DNA of 44,754 bases from contig JAOPZY010000119.1 in assembly GCA_025963875.1 (NCBI GenBank), forward strand, positions 1-44,754. Reading direction: 5' to 3'. A program made the position numbers and the translations under genes. The stretch is from Actinomycetota bacterium (GTDB lineage Bacteria; Actinomycetota; CADDZG01; JAHWKV01; JAOPZY01). Shown here piece after piece: positions 15,065 through 24,178 of this stretch (positions are counted from its first letter, which is position 1; each line of letters begins with the position of its first letter). The notes under the pieces are model-generated. The model ran no database searches, was not told the DNA's origin, and saw only the letters and a program-made list of their open reading frames with translations.

Positions 15065-15145
15065 CAGAAACGAGCCGCGAGTGTAGTCGGTCCGGCGGGG
15101 CGGGGACCCCAGGGGAGCCTGAGACGGGGGCCGAGGGCGCCCGGG

Positions 15146-15151
15146 TATACT
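15146..15151 (+). promoter_or_regulatory. -10 box of the fhaA-pknB operon
   Basis: TATACT (5/6 to consensus) lies 43 bp before the fhaA start. No convincing -35 was found 16-18 bp upstream. It is the only -10-like element between tRNA-Leu and fhaA that I noticed. Confidence 0.4.
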
Positions 15152-15194
15152 CACCGCGGGTCGAAACCCTTTGCCGTGAAGTCTTGGAGGATAC

Positions 15195-15965
15195 CTGGGG
15201 CTCTTCGACGAGTTTGAACGCCGGCTGGAGCGAGTCGTCGACGGGTTCTTTTCCAAGGCTTTCCGCTCCCCGATTCAGCCCGCCGAGATCGGCAGGCGAC
15301 TGCTGCGCGAGATGGAGGGGGCCAAGACCGTGAGCGTGGGTGCCGTCTACGTGCCGAACAGGTACCTGATCCACCTCGGCACGGAAGACTTCGAGCGCTT
15401 CGAGGGGCTCATCCCCACGCTCCAGGAGGAGTTCGGCTCCCTGCTGCGCCGCAGCGCCGCCGAGCGCCGCTGGCACTTCCCTGGCGCCCTGGTCGTCGAC
15501 TTCGCGCAGGATGCCGCGGTTGCGCCAGGACGGTTCGAGGTCTGGGCCGAGCACGACGCCGACGCGGTAGCCCCCGCACCGTCGGAGTCGCTCCGCCGCG
15601 ACGTCCTGCGGCTGACCGGGTCCCAGCCTCCCAAGGAATGGGTGCTGGACTCGGGCCGGCTGGTCATGGGGCGCCTGCCGGCCTGCGAGATCAGCCTCAA
15701 CGACGCCAACGCCTCCCGCCAGCACGCCCAGCTCGTGAAGCGGGAGGACGGCTGGTGGATCGTCGACCTCGACTCGACGAACGGCACGTTCGTGAACGGA
15801 AGCCTGGTGAAGGAACGGCGGCTTGTGCCGGGGGACCGGATCCAGATCGGCAGCAGCAAGCTCGAGTTCGCCACCGAGCAGGCGCCGCCCGCCCCTCCGA
15901 AGGCGCCGCCGCCGTCTGTACCCGAGGCGACACAGGTGGTGTCCAACCCACTGAACGCCGACTGA
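15195..15965 (+). CDS. fhaA: FhaA, DUF3662 and FHA domain protein
   Basis: 256-aa regulator. The N-terminal DUF3662 domain (about 1-110, opening LGLFDEFERRLERVVDGFF) is joined by a linker to a C-terminal FHA domain (about 140-225) with GRLPACEI, SRQHAQL and DLDSTNGTFVNG, the phospho-Thr-reading loops. In Mycobacterium FhaA binds phosphorylated MviN/MurJ and PknB partners at sites of wall growth. An in-frame TGA at 15177 closes the frame, and no ATG/GTG/TTG occurs before ATG 15312, which would remove 39 conserved residues. The CTG at 15195, behind GGAGG, is therefore taken as the start. First gene of the operon. Confidence 0.88.
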   Translation: MGLFDEFERRLERVVDGFFSKAFRSPIQPAEIGRRLLREMEGAKTVSVGAVYVPNRYLIHLGTEDFERFEGLIPTLQEEFGSLLRRSAAERRWHFPGALVVDFAQDAAVAPGRFEVWAEHDADAVAPAPSESLRRDVLRLTGSQPPKEWVLDSGRLVMGRLPACEISLNDANASRQHAQLVKREDGWWIVDLDSTNGTFVNGSLVKERRLVPGDRIQIGSSKLEFATEQAPPAPPKAPPPSVPEATQVVSNPLNAD

Positions 15966-15982
15966 GAGCAGAGGGGAGCCCG

Positions 15983-16429
15983 TTGCCCCAGGTCGCCCTG
16001 ACGATCCTCAAGTACCTTTTTCTGGCACTGATCTTCCTGTTCCTGGCCCGAGCGGTCCGAGCGATGTACCTGGAGATCTCCGGCCCCCGCACGCCGCGGG
16101 CGCCGTCGGCTCCCCCCGCCGCCACGGGACGCGCCGGCAAGCCTCCGGACAAGGTGGCGCTGCTGGTGGGCGGTGAGAAGCCCAAGGTCTTCGACCTCGG
16201 CGAGGAGCTGATCCTGGGGCGCAGCGGCAAGTGCCACATCGTCCTGGGCGACACGTACGCCAGTCAGGTCCACGCCAGGGTCTTCAGCCGAAACGGCCAG
16301 TTCTTCCTCGAGGACATGGGCTCGACCAACGGCACCTACCTCAACAGCCGCAAGGTCACGGCCGCGACGCCGGTCAACCGGGGGGATCGGGCTCGCATCG
16401 GCCGGACCGAGCTGGAGTTCCGCCGTTGA
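15983..16429 (+). CDS. fhaB: FhaB, membrane-anchored FHA protein
   Basis: 148-aa protein with one N-terminal transmembrane helix (ILKYLFLALIFLFLARAV, about 7-25). A C-terminal FHA domain (about 65-148) has ILGRSGKCHI, ASQVHARVF and DMGSTNGTYLNS. It should recruit phosphorylated partners of the Ser/Thr kinases to the membrane at division or growth sites. TTG start with AGGGGAG a few nt upstream; the frame between fhaA and this TTG has no better start. Its stop overlaps the start of pstP (TTGA). Confidence 0.88.
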   Translation: MPQVALTILKYLFLALIFLFLARAVRAMYLEISGPRTPRAPSAPPAATGRAGKPPDKVALLVGGEKPKVFDLGEELILGRSGKCHIVLGDTYASQVHARVFSRNGQFFLEDMGSTNGTYLNSRKVTAATPVNRGDRARIGRTELEFRR

Positions 16430-17766
16430 CCGAGGGTGACGTTCACGGAGGGCGGCCCCGGTACGCCGCGGCCACCGACGTCGGGCTGGTCCGGTCGAAC
16501 AACGAGGACGCCTACCTGACGGCGCCGCCCCTCTTCGCCGTTGCCGACGGCATGGGGGGCCACCGTGCCGGCGAGGTTGCCTCCGCAGGCGCCATCCGCA
16601 CGCTCCAGAAAGAGGCCGGGCACGACACGGACTCGCTCGTGGCCGCGGTCCAGTCGGCAAATCGTGCCGTCCACGCCGAGGCCGCAGCCAACCCGGAGCT
16701 CGCCGGCATGGGCACGACGATCACCGCCATGATGACGACGAACGATGCCGCCCAGATCGTGCACGTCGGGGACTCCCGGGCCTACCTGCTGCGCGACGGC
16801 AGACTCCGGAGGCTCACCCAGGACCACACGGTCGTCGACCGCCTCGCCCGGGAGGGCAAGATCCCTGCGGAGGAGGCCGACCGCCACCCCCAGCGCTCGG
16901 TGCTCGAACGGGCCCTCGGCGTCGGCCCCGAGGTCGACGTCGACGTGCAGCTGCTCGACGTCCGGCCCGGGGACCGGCTCCTGCTGTGCACGGACGGTCT
17001 GACCTCGATGCTCAACGACGAGGAGATCCGGGAGATCCTCCTCACGGAGAAGGACCCCGAGGTCGCCGCCCGGGCACTCATCGACGCCGCCCTCGCCGCA
17101 GGCGGGAAGGACAACGTCACGGCGGTGATCGTTGACTTCCCCCGCCGCGACGTCGGCGGCTCGGATCCGTCCCGCACCGCCGAGCAGCCGGCGGTCGTGC
17201 TGGCGGGCGGCCCCGCCTACGGCTCCTCACGCCTCCGGAACCCGGGGAGGGGCGCGGTAGCGGCGGAGCGTGCCGCCTCCGCGAGCGCCCGCACCCCGAC
17301 GTCGCACCGGGTCCGCCAGCCGGGGCCACCGACGCCGGCCACCGGAAGCCGTCCGTCCGGCCCCCCCAGGGGAGCTCCCGAGCTGCAGGCCGCCCGCCCG
17401 GGCCGCGCCAGGCTGCTGCTCGGCGTGGCCATCGTCGTCCCGCTGCTGGTCCTCGGGCTGCTCGGCGGCCTCGTTGCCCTCCGGAGCTCCTGGTACGTGG
17501 GCGAGCGGAGCGGCCGGGTCGCCGTCTTCCGGGGCGTGCCGGGTTCGTTCGGCGGGATCCGGGTCAGCTCGGTCGCCCACGTGACCGACATCCCCACCGT
17601 CTCGCTGCCGGCGATCTACCAGCAACAGCTCCGTGACGGCATCAGCGTCGCCGACCGAAAGGCCGCCGACCGCACCGCCGAGAACATGCGCCACCTCCAG
17701 GTGCCGGCGGAGCAGATCCCCACGTCCACCGTCACGGTGACGACGACGGCGAGCGCAAGCCCATGA
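16426..17766 (+). CDS. pstP: PstP, PP2C-type Ser/Thr protein phosphatase
   Basis: 446-aa membrane phosphatase that reverses PknA/PknB phosphorylation. The cytosolic PP2C domain (about 8-240) has RSNNEDA, VADGMGGH, GTT, HVGDSRAYLLR, CTDGL and GGKDNVTAVIVDF, so the metal-binding Asp residues are all present. A Pro-rich juxtamembrane linker, one transmembrane helix (about 328-350, LLLGVAIVVPLLVLGLLGG) and an extracellular domain starting SSWYVGERSGRVAVF follow, as in actinobacterial PstP. TTG start overlaps the fhaB stop (TTGA); its stop overlaps rodA (ATGA). Confidence 0.93.
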   Translation: MTEGDVHGGRPRYAAATDVGLVRSNNEDAYLTAPPLFAVADGMGGHRAGEVASAGAIRTLQKEAGHDTDSLVAAVQSANRAVHAEAAANPELAGMGTTITAMMTTNDAAQIVHVGDSRAYLLRDGRLRRLTQDHTVVDRLAREGKIPAEEADRHPQRSVLERALGVGPEVDVDVQLLDVRPGDRLLLCTDGLTSMLNDEEIREILLTEKDPEVAARALIDAALAAGGKDNVTAVIVDFPRRDVGGSDPSRTAEQPAVVLAGGPAYGSSRLRNPGRGAVAAERAASASARTPTSHRVRQPGPPTPATGSRPSGPPRGAPELQAARPGRARLLLGVAIVVPLLVLGLLGGLVALRSSWYVGERSGRVAVFRGVPGSFGGIRVSSVAHVTDIPTVSLPAIYQQQLRDGISVADRKAADRTAENMRHLQVPAEQIPTSTVTVTTTASASP

Positions 17767-19127
17767 TCGTGGCCGCCGTCCGCCGCAACATCGAGGCGTC
17801 CCTGCTCGTCCTCGCAACCGTCGTCGCCATCGGCGGCTACTGGTTGACGTCGCTCTCGCAGTCGCCCGGCGTCCCTCGCCACCTTGCCCTCTACGGAGGG
17901 GTCTTCGCCGGCGTCTACCTCGTCGCCCACCTTGCCGTCCGCAAGTTCGCTCCTGCCTCGGATCCGCTGTTCCTGCCGATCGCTGCCCTGCTCAACGCGA
18001 TCGGCCTGGTGCTGCTTGCCCGGCTCGACGTCGCCTACCGGCCCCCCCACCACCTGGCGGGGGCGCAGCTGCGCTGGCTCGTGATCTCGGTGGTGATCTT
18101 CATCGCCACCCTGGTCTTCGTGAAGGACGTGCGGATGCTCGCCCGGTACCGCTACACGTGGGCGGCTGCGGGCGTGGGCCTCATCCTGCTGCCGATCGTC
18201 CCGGGTCTCGGCAACACCATCAACGGCGCCCGCCTCTGGGTGCGGATCGGACCGGTCAACTTCCAGCCCGGTGAGTTCGGCAAGCTCTGCCTGGTGCTGT
18301 TCTTCGCCGGCTACCTCTCCGAGCGGCGCGAGCTGCTGGCGGTCGCCACTCGCCGCATCGGCCCCGTGGGCATTCCGGAGATGCGCCACTTCGGCCCGGT
18401 GCTGGTGGCCTGGGCGATCTCGGTGGTCGTCCTGATCCAGGAGAAGGAGCTGGGCGCGTCCCTGCTGTTCTTCGCCATTTTCGTCGTCATGCTCTGGGTG
18501 GCGACCGCTCGCCCCATCTACCCCCTGAGCGCACTCGTGCTGTTCAGCGGGGGCGCCTACGTCGCGTACAACCTCTTCGGCTACGTCCGCGCGCGCTTCC
18601 AGGTGTGGCTCGACCCCTTCAAGACGCCTCAGGGCCACGGCTACCAGATCGTGCAGTCGCTCTTCGCGCTCGCCACGGGAGGGGTGTTCGGCACCGGCCT
18701 CGGCCTGGGGAAACCGGACCTCATCCCGGAGGTCTCCACCGACTTCATCTTCTCCGCGGCCGGTGAGGAGCTTGGCCTCGTGGGCACGACGGCGATCCTC
18801 ACCTCCTACGCGCTGTTCGGCGCCCGGGTCTTCGGCCTGGCCACCCGGTGCCGGGACGACTTCTCGAAGCTGCTTGTCACCGGCCTCGGCACGGTGTTCT
18901 GCCTCCAGACCCTGCTCATCATCGGGGGGGTGACGAGGCTGATCCCCCTGACCGGCGTCACGCTGCCGTTCATGAGCTACGGCGGCTCCAGCCTGCTCGC
19001 CAACTTCGTGATGATCGCCCTCCTGCTCAGGGTGTCGGACGACCTGGCCGCGCAGAACCAGGCAGCCGGCTGGACGCCCGGGTCCGAGCCGTTGGTCGAG
19101 GTCGGGCCGGCGGGAGGTGGCCGGTGA
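17763..19127 (+). CDS. rodA: RodA/FtsW-family peptidoglycan glycosyltransferase (SEDS)
   Basis: 454-aa polytopic membrane protein with about 12 hydrophobic segments. SEDS signatures are seen: NGARLWVRIGPVNFQPGEFGKL, QEKELGASLLFF, and the C-terminal PEVSTDFIFSAAGEELG and TGVTLPFMSYGGSSLLAN. It polymerises lipid II glycan strands with its partner transpeptidase PbpA. The position between pstP and pbpA identifies it as the RodA of this conserved operon rather than FtsW. ATG overlaps the pstP stop, GTGA overlap with pbpA. Confidence 0.95.
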   Translation: MIVAAVRRNIEASLLVLATVVAIGGYWLTSLSQSPGVPRHLALYGGVFAGVYLVAHLAVRKFAPASDPLFLPIAALLNAIGLVLLARLDVAYRPPHHLAGAQLRWLVISVVIFIATLVFVKDVRMLARYRYTWAAAGVGLILLPIVPGLGNTINGARLWVRIGPVNFQPGEFGKLCLVLFFAGYLSERRELLAVATRRIGPVGIPEMRHFGPVLVAWAISVVVLIQEKELGASLLFFAIFVVMLWVATARPIYPLSALVLFSGGAYVAYNLFGYVRARFQVWLDPFKTPQGHGYQIVQSLFALATGGVFGTGLGLGKPDLIPEVSTDFIFSAAGEELGLVGTTAILTSYALFGARVFGLATRCRDDFSKLLVTGLGTVFCLQTLLIIGGVTRLIPLTGVTLPFMSYGGSSLLANFVMIALLLRVSDDLAAQNQAAGWTPGSEPLVEVGPAGGGR

Positions 19128-20584
19128 ACCGCCAGATCCGCATCATCGGCCTCATCGCCCTCGTGATGTTCGGCGTCGCCTTCGTCAACCTCAACTGGGT
19201 GCAGCTGGTCAATGCCCAGCACCTCGCCAACAACCCCGCGAACGTCCGGGTGATCCTGAAGGAGTACGCCATCGCCCGGGGGCCGATCCTCTCGGGGGAC
19301 GAGAAGACGGTGGCCCTCAGCGTCAAGACACCCACCGAGACGCTCAAGTACCTGCGCACCTATCCCGAGGGCCCGACCTTCGCCCACGTCAGCGGCTACT
19401 ACTCCTACGTCTACGGGAGGGCGCAGCTCGAGGCGACCTACAACTCCTGGCTCACGGGGCAGGGGGGCGGTCTCACGATGCAGCAGCTCAGCGACCAGCT
19501 CCTCGGCGGCACCCAGCAGGGGAACACGGTGGTCACGACGATCAACGATCAGCTCCAGAAGGCAGCCGCCCAGGCGCTCGGCACCCACAAGGGTGCGGTC
19601 GTCGCCCTCGACCCCACAACCGGGGACGTCCTGGCCATGGTCTCGTCGCCCTCCTACGACCCGACGACGATCTCGGGTCACGATCCCAATGCCGACGCGG
19701 CGGCCTGGAAGGCGCTCCAGGCCGACCCCGGCAAGCCGATGCTCAACCGGGCGGCCAGCCAGACCTACCCCCCCGGGTCGACCTTCAAGGTCATCACGGC
19801 GGCGGCCGCCCTGCAGAACGGCCTCGGCGTGAACACGAGCTATCCGCCCACGGGGCAGTTCCTCCCGGCACAGACCAACATGCCGATCAAGAACTTCGGC
19901 AACGAGGTCTGCGGCGGGGACATGACCCAGGCGCTCACCCAGTCCTGCAACGTGTACTTCGCCAGGCTCGCCACCCAGCTCCCGCCGGGCGCGCTGGCCA
20001 AGACCGCAAGGGACTTCGGCTTTGGCGAGGCGCCCCCGCTCGACATCAGCGACGTGCCCAGCAGGCTGCCCACCGACGCCGACCTGAAGTCGCCGGCCTT
20101 CGTCGCCCAGTCCGCCATCGGGCAGTACAACGTGGCGGCCACCCCGCTGCAGATGGCGCTCGTGGCGGCCGGCATCGCCAATCAGGGCAAGATCATGACG
20201 CCCCGCCTCGTGAAGGAGGTGCGGGATCCCCAGGGCAACGTCATCAAGTCGAAGCCGCCGTCGTTGTGGAAGACGGCCGTACCGCCGGAGGTGGCCGCAA
20301 CGCTCACGACCTTGATGGAGGGAGTCGTCGATTCGGGCACGGGCACCGCCGCCCAGATCCCGGGCGTCAAGGTGGCGGGCAAGACCGGCACCGCCCAGAA
20401 CGCCACGGGGCAGGCTCCCCACGCCTGGTTCATCTCGTTCGCCCCGGCGGATGCTCCGAAGATCGCCGTGGCCGTCCTGGTCGAGAACGGCGGCAACCTG
20501 GGCAGCGAGGCGACCGGTGGGAGGTTGTCGGCGCCCATCGCCCAGCAGGTCATGGTCGCGGACCGGCAGGTGCGAGGATGGTGA
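19124..20584 (+). CDS. pbpA: PbpA, class B penicillin-binding protein (transpeptidase)
   Basis: 486-aa monofunctional DD-transpeptidase that cross-links peptidoglycan strands made by RodA. An N-terminal membrane anchor (RIIGLIALVMFGVAFVNL, about 5-22) is followed by a short dimerisation region. The transpeptidase domain has the three catalytic motifs SxxK (PPGSTFKV, about residue 220), SxN (TQSCNVYF, about 273) and KTGT (AGKTGTAQ, about 420). GTG start overlaps the rodA stop (GTGA) and follows GGGAGG. Regulated indirectly by the kinases encoded downstream. Confidence 0.95.
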   Translation: MNRQIRIIGLIALVMFGVAFVNLNWVQLVNAQHLANNPANVRVILKEYAIARGPILSGDEKTVALSVKTPTETLKYLRTYPEGPTFAHVSGYYSYVYGRAQLEATYNSWLTGQGGGLTMQQLSDQLLGGTQQGNTVVTTINDQLQKAAAQALGTHKGAVVALDPTTGDVLAMVSSPSYDPTTISGHDPNADAAAWKALQADPGKPMLNRAASQTYPPGSTFKVITAAAALQNGLGVNTSYPPTGQFLPAQTNMPIKNFGNEVCGGDMTQALTQSCNVYFARLATQLPPGALAKTARDFGFGEAPPLDISDVPSRLPTDADLKSPAFVAQSAIGQYNVAATPLQMALVAAGIANQGKIMTPRLVKEVRDPQGNVIKSKPPSLWKTAVPPEVAATLTTLMEGVVDSGTGTAAQIPGVKVAGKTGTAQNATGQAPHAWFISFAPADAPKIAVAVLVENGGNLGSEATGGRLSAPIAQQVMVADRQVRGW

Positions 20585-20588
20585 GGCC

Positions 20589-22202
20589 ATGAGGAGTGAC
20601 GCTGAGACGGTGCTTGGCCGCTACCGCCTGGGCGAGGCGATCGGTGCCGGCGGCATGGGCACGGTGCTCCGGGGCTACGACGACGTGCTGGGCCGGGAGG
20701 TCGCCGTCAAGCTGCTGCGGGAGGAGCTGGCCGCCGACGAGCGTTCCCTGACCCGCTTCCGCCAGGAGGCGCGCATCGCCGCCTCCCTGTCGCACCCTGG
20801 CATCGCCTCGGTGTACGACTTCGCCGACGAGGCCGGTCGCCCCGCCATCGTCATGGAGCTGCTCGACGGGCAGGACCTCCACACGATCCTGGAGCGCGAG
20901 GGGCCGATGGAACCCCGCCGGCTCGCCGGGATCCTTGCCCAGGCGGCCGACGCCCTGGCCTACGCTCACGGGCTGGGGGCCGTCCACCGCGACGTGAAGC
21001 CGGCCAACATCTTCCTCACCCGATCGGGGGCCGTGAAGATCACGGACTTCGGCGTGGCCTACGCCGCCGGGGCGAACCAGCTCACGACGACCGGGGCGCT
21101 GATCGGCACCCCCGACTACCTTTCACCGGAGCAGGTCCGCGGCCACCGGGCGACTGCGGCGAGCGACATCTACTCCCTCGGCTGCGTGGCGTTCCAGATG
21201 GTGACCGGGAACGCACCCTTCGCCGGGGACAACTCGATCGCCGCCGCGACCGCCCGCCTCGATGCGCCTGCCCCCAGCGCCCGTTCGGTCAACCCTGCGG
21301 TGGCCCCCGACCTGGATGCCGTCATCAGCAGGTCGCTCGCCGAGGAGCCCCGTGACCGCTTCCCAAGTGCTGCGGCGATGGCGCGGGCGCTGCGCAGCGC
21401 CGCCGGCGTCACGGGCAACACCGCGCCGATGGGGCTGCCGATGGAGTCCGGTCCCGGGACGGTGCCGCTGACGTTCGGCCCCCCCACCGTCGTCGAGACC
21501 CCGCCGGGCGCCCCGCCGACGCCGCCGGCTGCCCCCCCGCCCTGGGTCCCACCCCCAGTGGTGGGCCCGGTTCTGCCGTCTGCATCGCCACGGCGGCGGC
21601 ACCGCCTGGCGTGGCTGTGGGTGACGCTGCTCGTTGTGTTCCTGGCGGGCCTGTCGCTCGACATCGTCCGGTCGTGGCAGCGCATGAACGCACCCAGGGT
21701 GATCCCGTCCTGGGCCGGGATGTCCTACGACTCGGCGAGCGCCGACGCCCGGCGGATGGGCTTCGGGGTGGCGCGCTCCGACGCCTCGTCGCCGGTCGCC
21801 GCCGGCCAGGTGCTGGCGTCGAGCCCGGCCGCCGGAGCCAAGCTCAAGCGCGGGAAGACGGTCACGTTCACCGTCTCGCTCGGAAACCAGTCACCGGTCC
21901 CGGACGTCTCATCCAAGTCGGTGAGCGATGCCACCGCCATCCTCGAGGCGAAAGGGTTCCACGTCGTGGTCAGCAGCCAGACAGTGCCGGGCTCCGTCGA
22001 CGGGCAGGTCGCCGCCCAGGACCCGCCGGCCAACGCCCTCGTTGCGAAAGGGGCAACGGTGACGCTCACCCAGACCGCCGTCCCGCAGCCGAGCCCGACC
22101 TCCTTCGACAGCCAGAACCTGCTCTGCACCCTCCTGGGCGCGGGCTGCCCCGCCACGCCCGCCCCGAAAGCTCCCAAGGGACGGGGCGGAGGCAACGATT
22201 GA
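20589..22202 (+). CDS. pknA: PASTA-domain Ser/Thr protein kinase (pknA position)
   Basis: 537-aa Hanks-type receptor kinase. The cytosolic kinase domain (about 10-270) has glycine loop GAGGMGTV, ATP Lys41 in VAVKLL, catalytic loop HRDVKPANI (Asp135), DFG-type loop TDFGVAY and GTPDYLSPEQ. A Pro-rich linker and a transmembrane helix (about 338-358, LAWLWVTLLVVFLAGL) follow, then two PASTA-like domains (about 370-500). Mycobacterial PknA lacks PASTA domains, so this one differs and may sense muropeptides or lipid II itself. Starts 4 bp after pbpA; its stop overlaps pknB (TTGA). Confidence 0.92.
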   Translation: MRSDAETVLGRYRLGEAIGAGGMGTVLRGYDDVLGREVAVKLLREELAADERSLTRFRQEARIAASLSHPGIASVYDFADEAGRPAIVMELLDGQDLHTILEREGPMEPRRLAGILAQAADALAYAHGLGAVHRDVKPANIFLTRSGAVKITDFGVAYAAGANQLTTTGALIGTPDYLSPEQVRGHRATAASDIYSLGCVAFQMVTGNAPFAGDNSIAAATARLDAPAPSARSVNPAVAPDLDAVISRSLAEEPRDRFPSAAAMARALRSAAGVTGNTAPMGLPMESGPGTVPLTFGPPTVVETPPGAPPTPPAAPPPWVPPPVVGPVLPSASPRRRHRLAWLWVTLLVVFLAGLSLDIVRSWQRMNAPRVIPSWAGMSYDSASADARRMGFGVARSDASSPVAAGQVLASSPAAGAKLKRGKTVTFTVSLGNQSPVPDVSSKSVSDATAILEAKGFHVVVSSQTVPGSVDGQVAAQDPPANALVAKGATVTLTQTAVPQPSPTSFDSQNLLCTLLGAGCPATPAPKAPKGRGGGND

Positions 22203-24109
22203 GTGAGCCCGGCCGCCTCTTCGGCGGGCGCTACGAGGTCACCGGCCCTCTCGCCTCCGGCGGGATGGCCGAGGTCTTCATCGCCCGCGACCGGCTCCTC
22301 GGCCGCCCCGTCGCGCTCAAGATCCTGCACCCCGAGTTCGCCCGGGACCGTGCCTTCATCGAGCGCTTCCGCCGGGAGGCGCAGTCGGCCGCCAGCCTGA
22401 ACGACCCCCGCATCGTCTCCATCTACGACTGGGGCTCGGACGGCGGGACGTACTTCCTCGTCATGGAGTTCGTCGAGGGCAAGTCCCTGAAAGAGGTCAT
22501 CCAGAGCGAGGGCCCGCTCACGCCGGAGCGGGCGGAGGAGATCGCGGCGGAGGTGTGCTCCGCCCTCTACTACGCGCACCGCCACGGCATCGTCCACCGC
22601 GACGTCAAGCCCGCCAACATCATGATCAACGGCGAGGGCAAGACCAAGGTCATGGACTTCGGCATCGCCCGGGCCCTGACGGACTCGGGGGCCACGGTCA
22701 CCCAGACCGGCACGGTCCTCGGCACTGCCAACTACCTCTCGCCCGAGCAGGCCCAGGCCATGCCGGTCGATGCCCGCTCCGACGTCTACTCCGTCGGCGT
22801 CGTCCTCTACGAGATGCTGACCGCCACCGTGCCCTTCAAAGCGGACACCGCGGTGGCGATCGCCTACAAGCACGTCCGGGAGGCCCCGAAGCCGCCGAGC
22901 GCCCTCGTCGCCCAGATCCCCCCCGAGCTCGACGCCGTCGTCCTGAAGGCGCTGGCCAAGAACCCCGACAACCGGTACCAGTCGGCGGACGAGATGCGCC
23001 TGGACCTCGAGCGCCTCCTGGCCGGCCAGGCGGTCGAAGCCACGCCGGTGCTCCCCACCGACCAGACCGTGGCCATGGTCGCCTCCGGGCCGACGAGGGA
23101 TGCCACCACCGTGATGCCCCCGGTTGCCCGGGATCCGGTGGTGCCGCCGCCGCGGCGGCGGGGTCTCGCGCTCGGTCTGGTCCTGGTCATGATCGCCGCG
23201 ATCCTGGTGGGGGCAGGTGCGCTCGCCTACCGGGTGATCTCCGGCGGCTCGGCGTCGGTGGCGGTTCCCAAGATCGTCGGGTTACCCGTGGACCAGGCAC
23301 TGACCTTCCTCACCCAGAACAAGCTGAAGGGCGTCACCCAGACCGCCTTCTCCGACACCGTCGCCCCGAACAACGTCATCGGCCAGAACCCCACCGACGG
23401 CACGAAGGTGAAGCCGAACTCGACCGTCTTCGTGACGGTCAGCAGCGGCGCCCAGAAGGGCCCGGTCCCCGACGTCACCGGCAAGTCCCTGGACGATGCC
23501 AAGACGGCGCTTACCAACGCTGGTTTCAATGTGGGGAGCGTGTCCCAGGAGTTCAATGCGACGATCCCGCAGGGTCAGGTGACCCGCACCGACCCGGCGG
23601 CCAAGGCGACGGCGCAACGGGGGCAGACCGTCAACATCTTCCAGAGTGGCGGCAAGCAACCGACGACGCTGACCAACGTCACCACCTTCGACCAGGCGCA
23701 CGCGACCCAGGTGCTGAAGGACGAGGGCTTCAACCCGGTCGTGACGCCGGGAACCTGTGACACCACGAAGGCGCCCGGGACGGTCATCTCCCAGAACCCC
23801 ACCGGCGGTACGGTGCCGTCGGGCTCGGACGTGAACATCACCGTCAACCCGGCGAAGCAGGTCCCCGATGTGACGAAGATGCAGCAGACCGACGCCATCG
23901 CGGCTCTGCAGCAGGCCGGCTTCAACAGCGTGAAGTCGCAGCCCCAGGCCCAGCTCCTGGGCATCCCGGGCCAGGTGACCGATCAGTCGCCCAAGGGCGG
24001 CGCCGTCGCCTGCACGGGCGATACGGTGACCCTGACCGTGGTCCAGAGCCTCGGCACCTCGCCCACGCCCTCGGGGTCCCCGTCGGTCAGCTCCACGGTG
24101 GTGCCCTAA
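22199..24109 (+). CDS. pknB: PknB, Ser/Thr kinase with four PASTA domains
   Basis: 636-aa receptor kinase controlling wall synthesis and division. The kinase domain (about 10-275) has ATP Lys41 (VALKIL), HRDVKPANIMI, MDFGIARAL and the activation-loop Thr run TVTQTGTVLGTANYLSPEQ. A transmembrane helix is at about 321-343 and four extracellular PASTA repeats at about 346-612, each with the Pro-Asp/Val opening (VPKIVGLPVDQA, VPDVTGKSLDDA, LTNVTTFDQAHA, VPDVTKMQQTDA). TTG start behind GGAGG, overlapping the upstream kinase stop; a GTG at 22203 is out of frame. Last gene of the operon. Confidence 0.95.
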   Translation: MSEPGRLFGGRYEVTGPLASGGMAEVFIARDRLLGRPVALKILHPEFARDRAFIERFRREAQSAASLNDPRIVSIYDWGSDGGTYFLVMEFVEGKSLKEVIQSEGPLTPERAEEIAAEVCSALYYAHRHGIVHRDVKPANIMINGEGKTKVMDFGIARALTDSGATVTQTGTVLGTANYLSPEQAQAMPVDARSDVYSVGVVLYEMLTATVPFKADTAVAIAYKHVREAPKPPSALVAQIPPELDAVVLKALAKNPDNRYQSADEMRLDLERLLAGQAVEATPVLPTDQTVAMVASGPTRDATTVMPPVARDPVVPPPRRRGLALGLVLVMIAAILVGAGALAYRVISGGSASVAVPKIVGLPVDQALTFLTQNKLKGVTQTAFSDTVAPNNVIGQNPTDGTKVKPNSTVFVTVSSGAQKGPVPDVTGKSLDDAKTALTNAGFNVGSVSQEFNATIPQGQVTRTDPAAKATAQRGQTVNIFQSGGKQPTTLTNVTTFDQAHATQVLKDEGFNPVVTPGTCDTTKAPGTVISQNPTGGTVPSGSDVNITVNPAKQVPDVTKMQQTDAIAALQQAGFNSVKSQPQAQLLGIPGQVTDQSPKGGAVACTGDTVTLTVVQSLGTSPTPSGSPSVSSTVVP

Positions 24110-24137
24110 GCGCGACGAGCCTCCGCGGCGTCAGAGG

Positions 24138-24178
24138 TTAGGTAAAAAAGTGCTGTTATAGCTGACAAAATTACCTAA
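24138..24178. terminator. bidirectional terminator between pknB and trpG
   Basis: TTAGGTAA (24138-24145) and TTACCTAA (24171-24178) are perfect 8-bp arms. The 25-nt loop starts and ends with AAAA and holds a weak inner pairing (GCT/AGC). It is strikingly AT-rich for this window, sits between convergent genes, and overlaps the trpG stop codon. Confidence 0.55.

Noticed and set aside
22203-22205. GTG at 22203 as start of pknB
   Set aside because: It is out of frame with the kinase; TTG at 22199 is in frame and has GGAGG upstream.
24171-24178. TTACCTAA as an operator for trpG
   Set aside because: It is at the trpG stop codon and pairs with the other arm between convergent genes, so terminator is the simpler reading.
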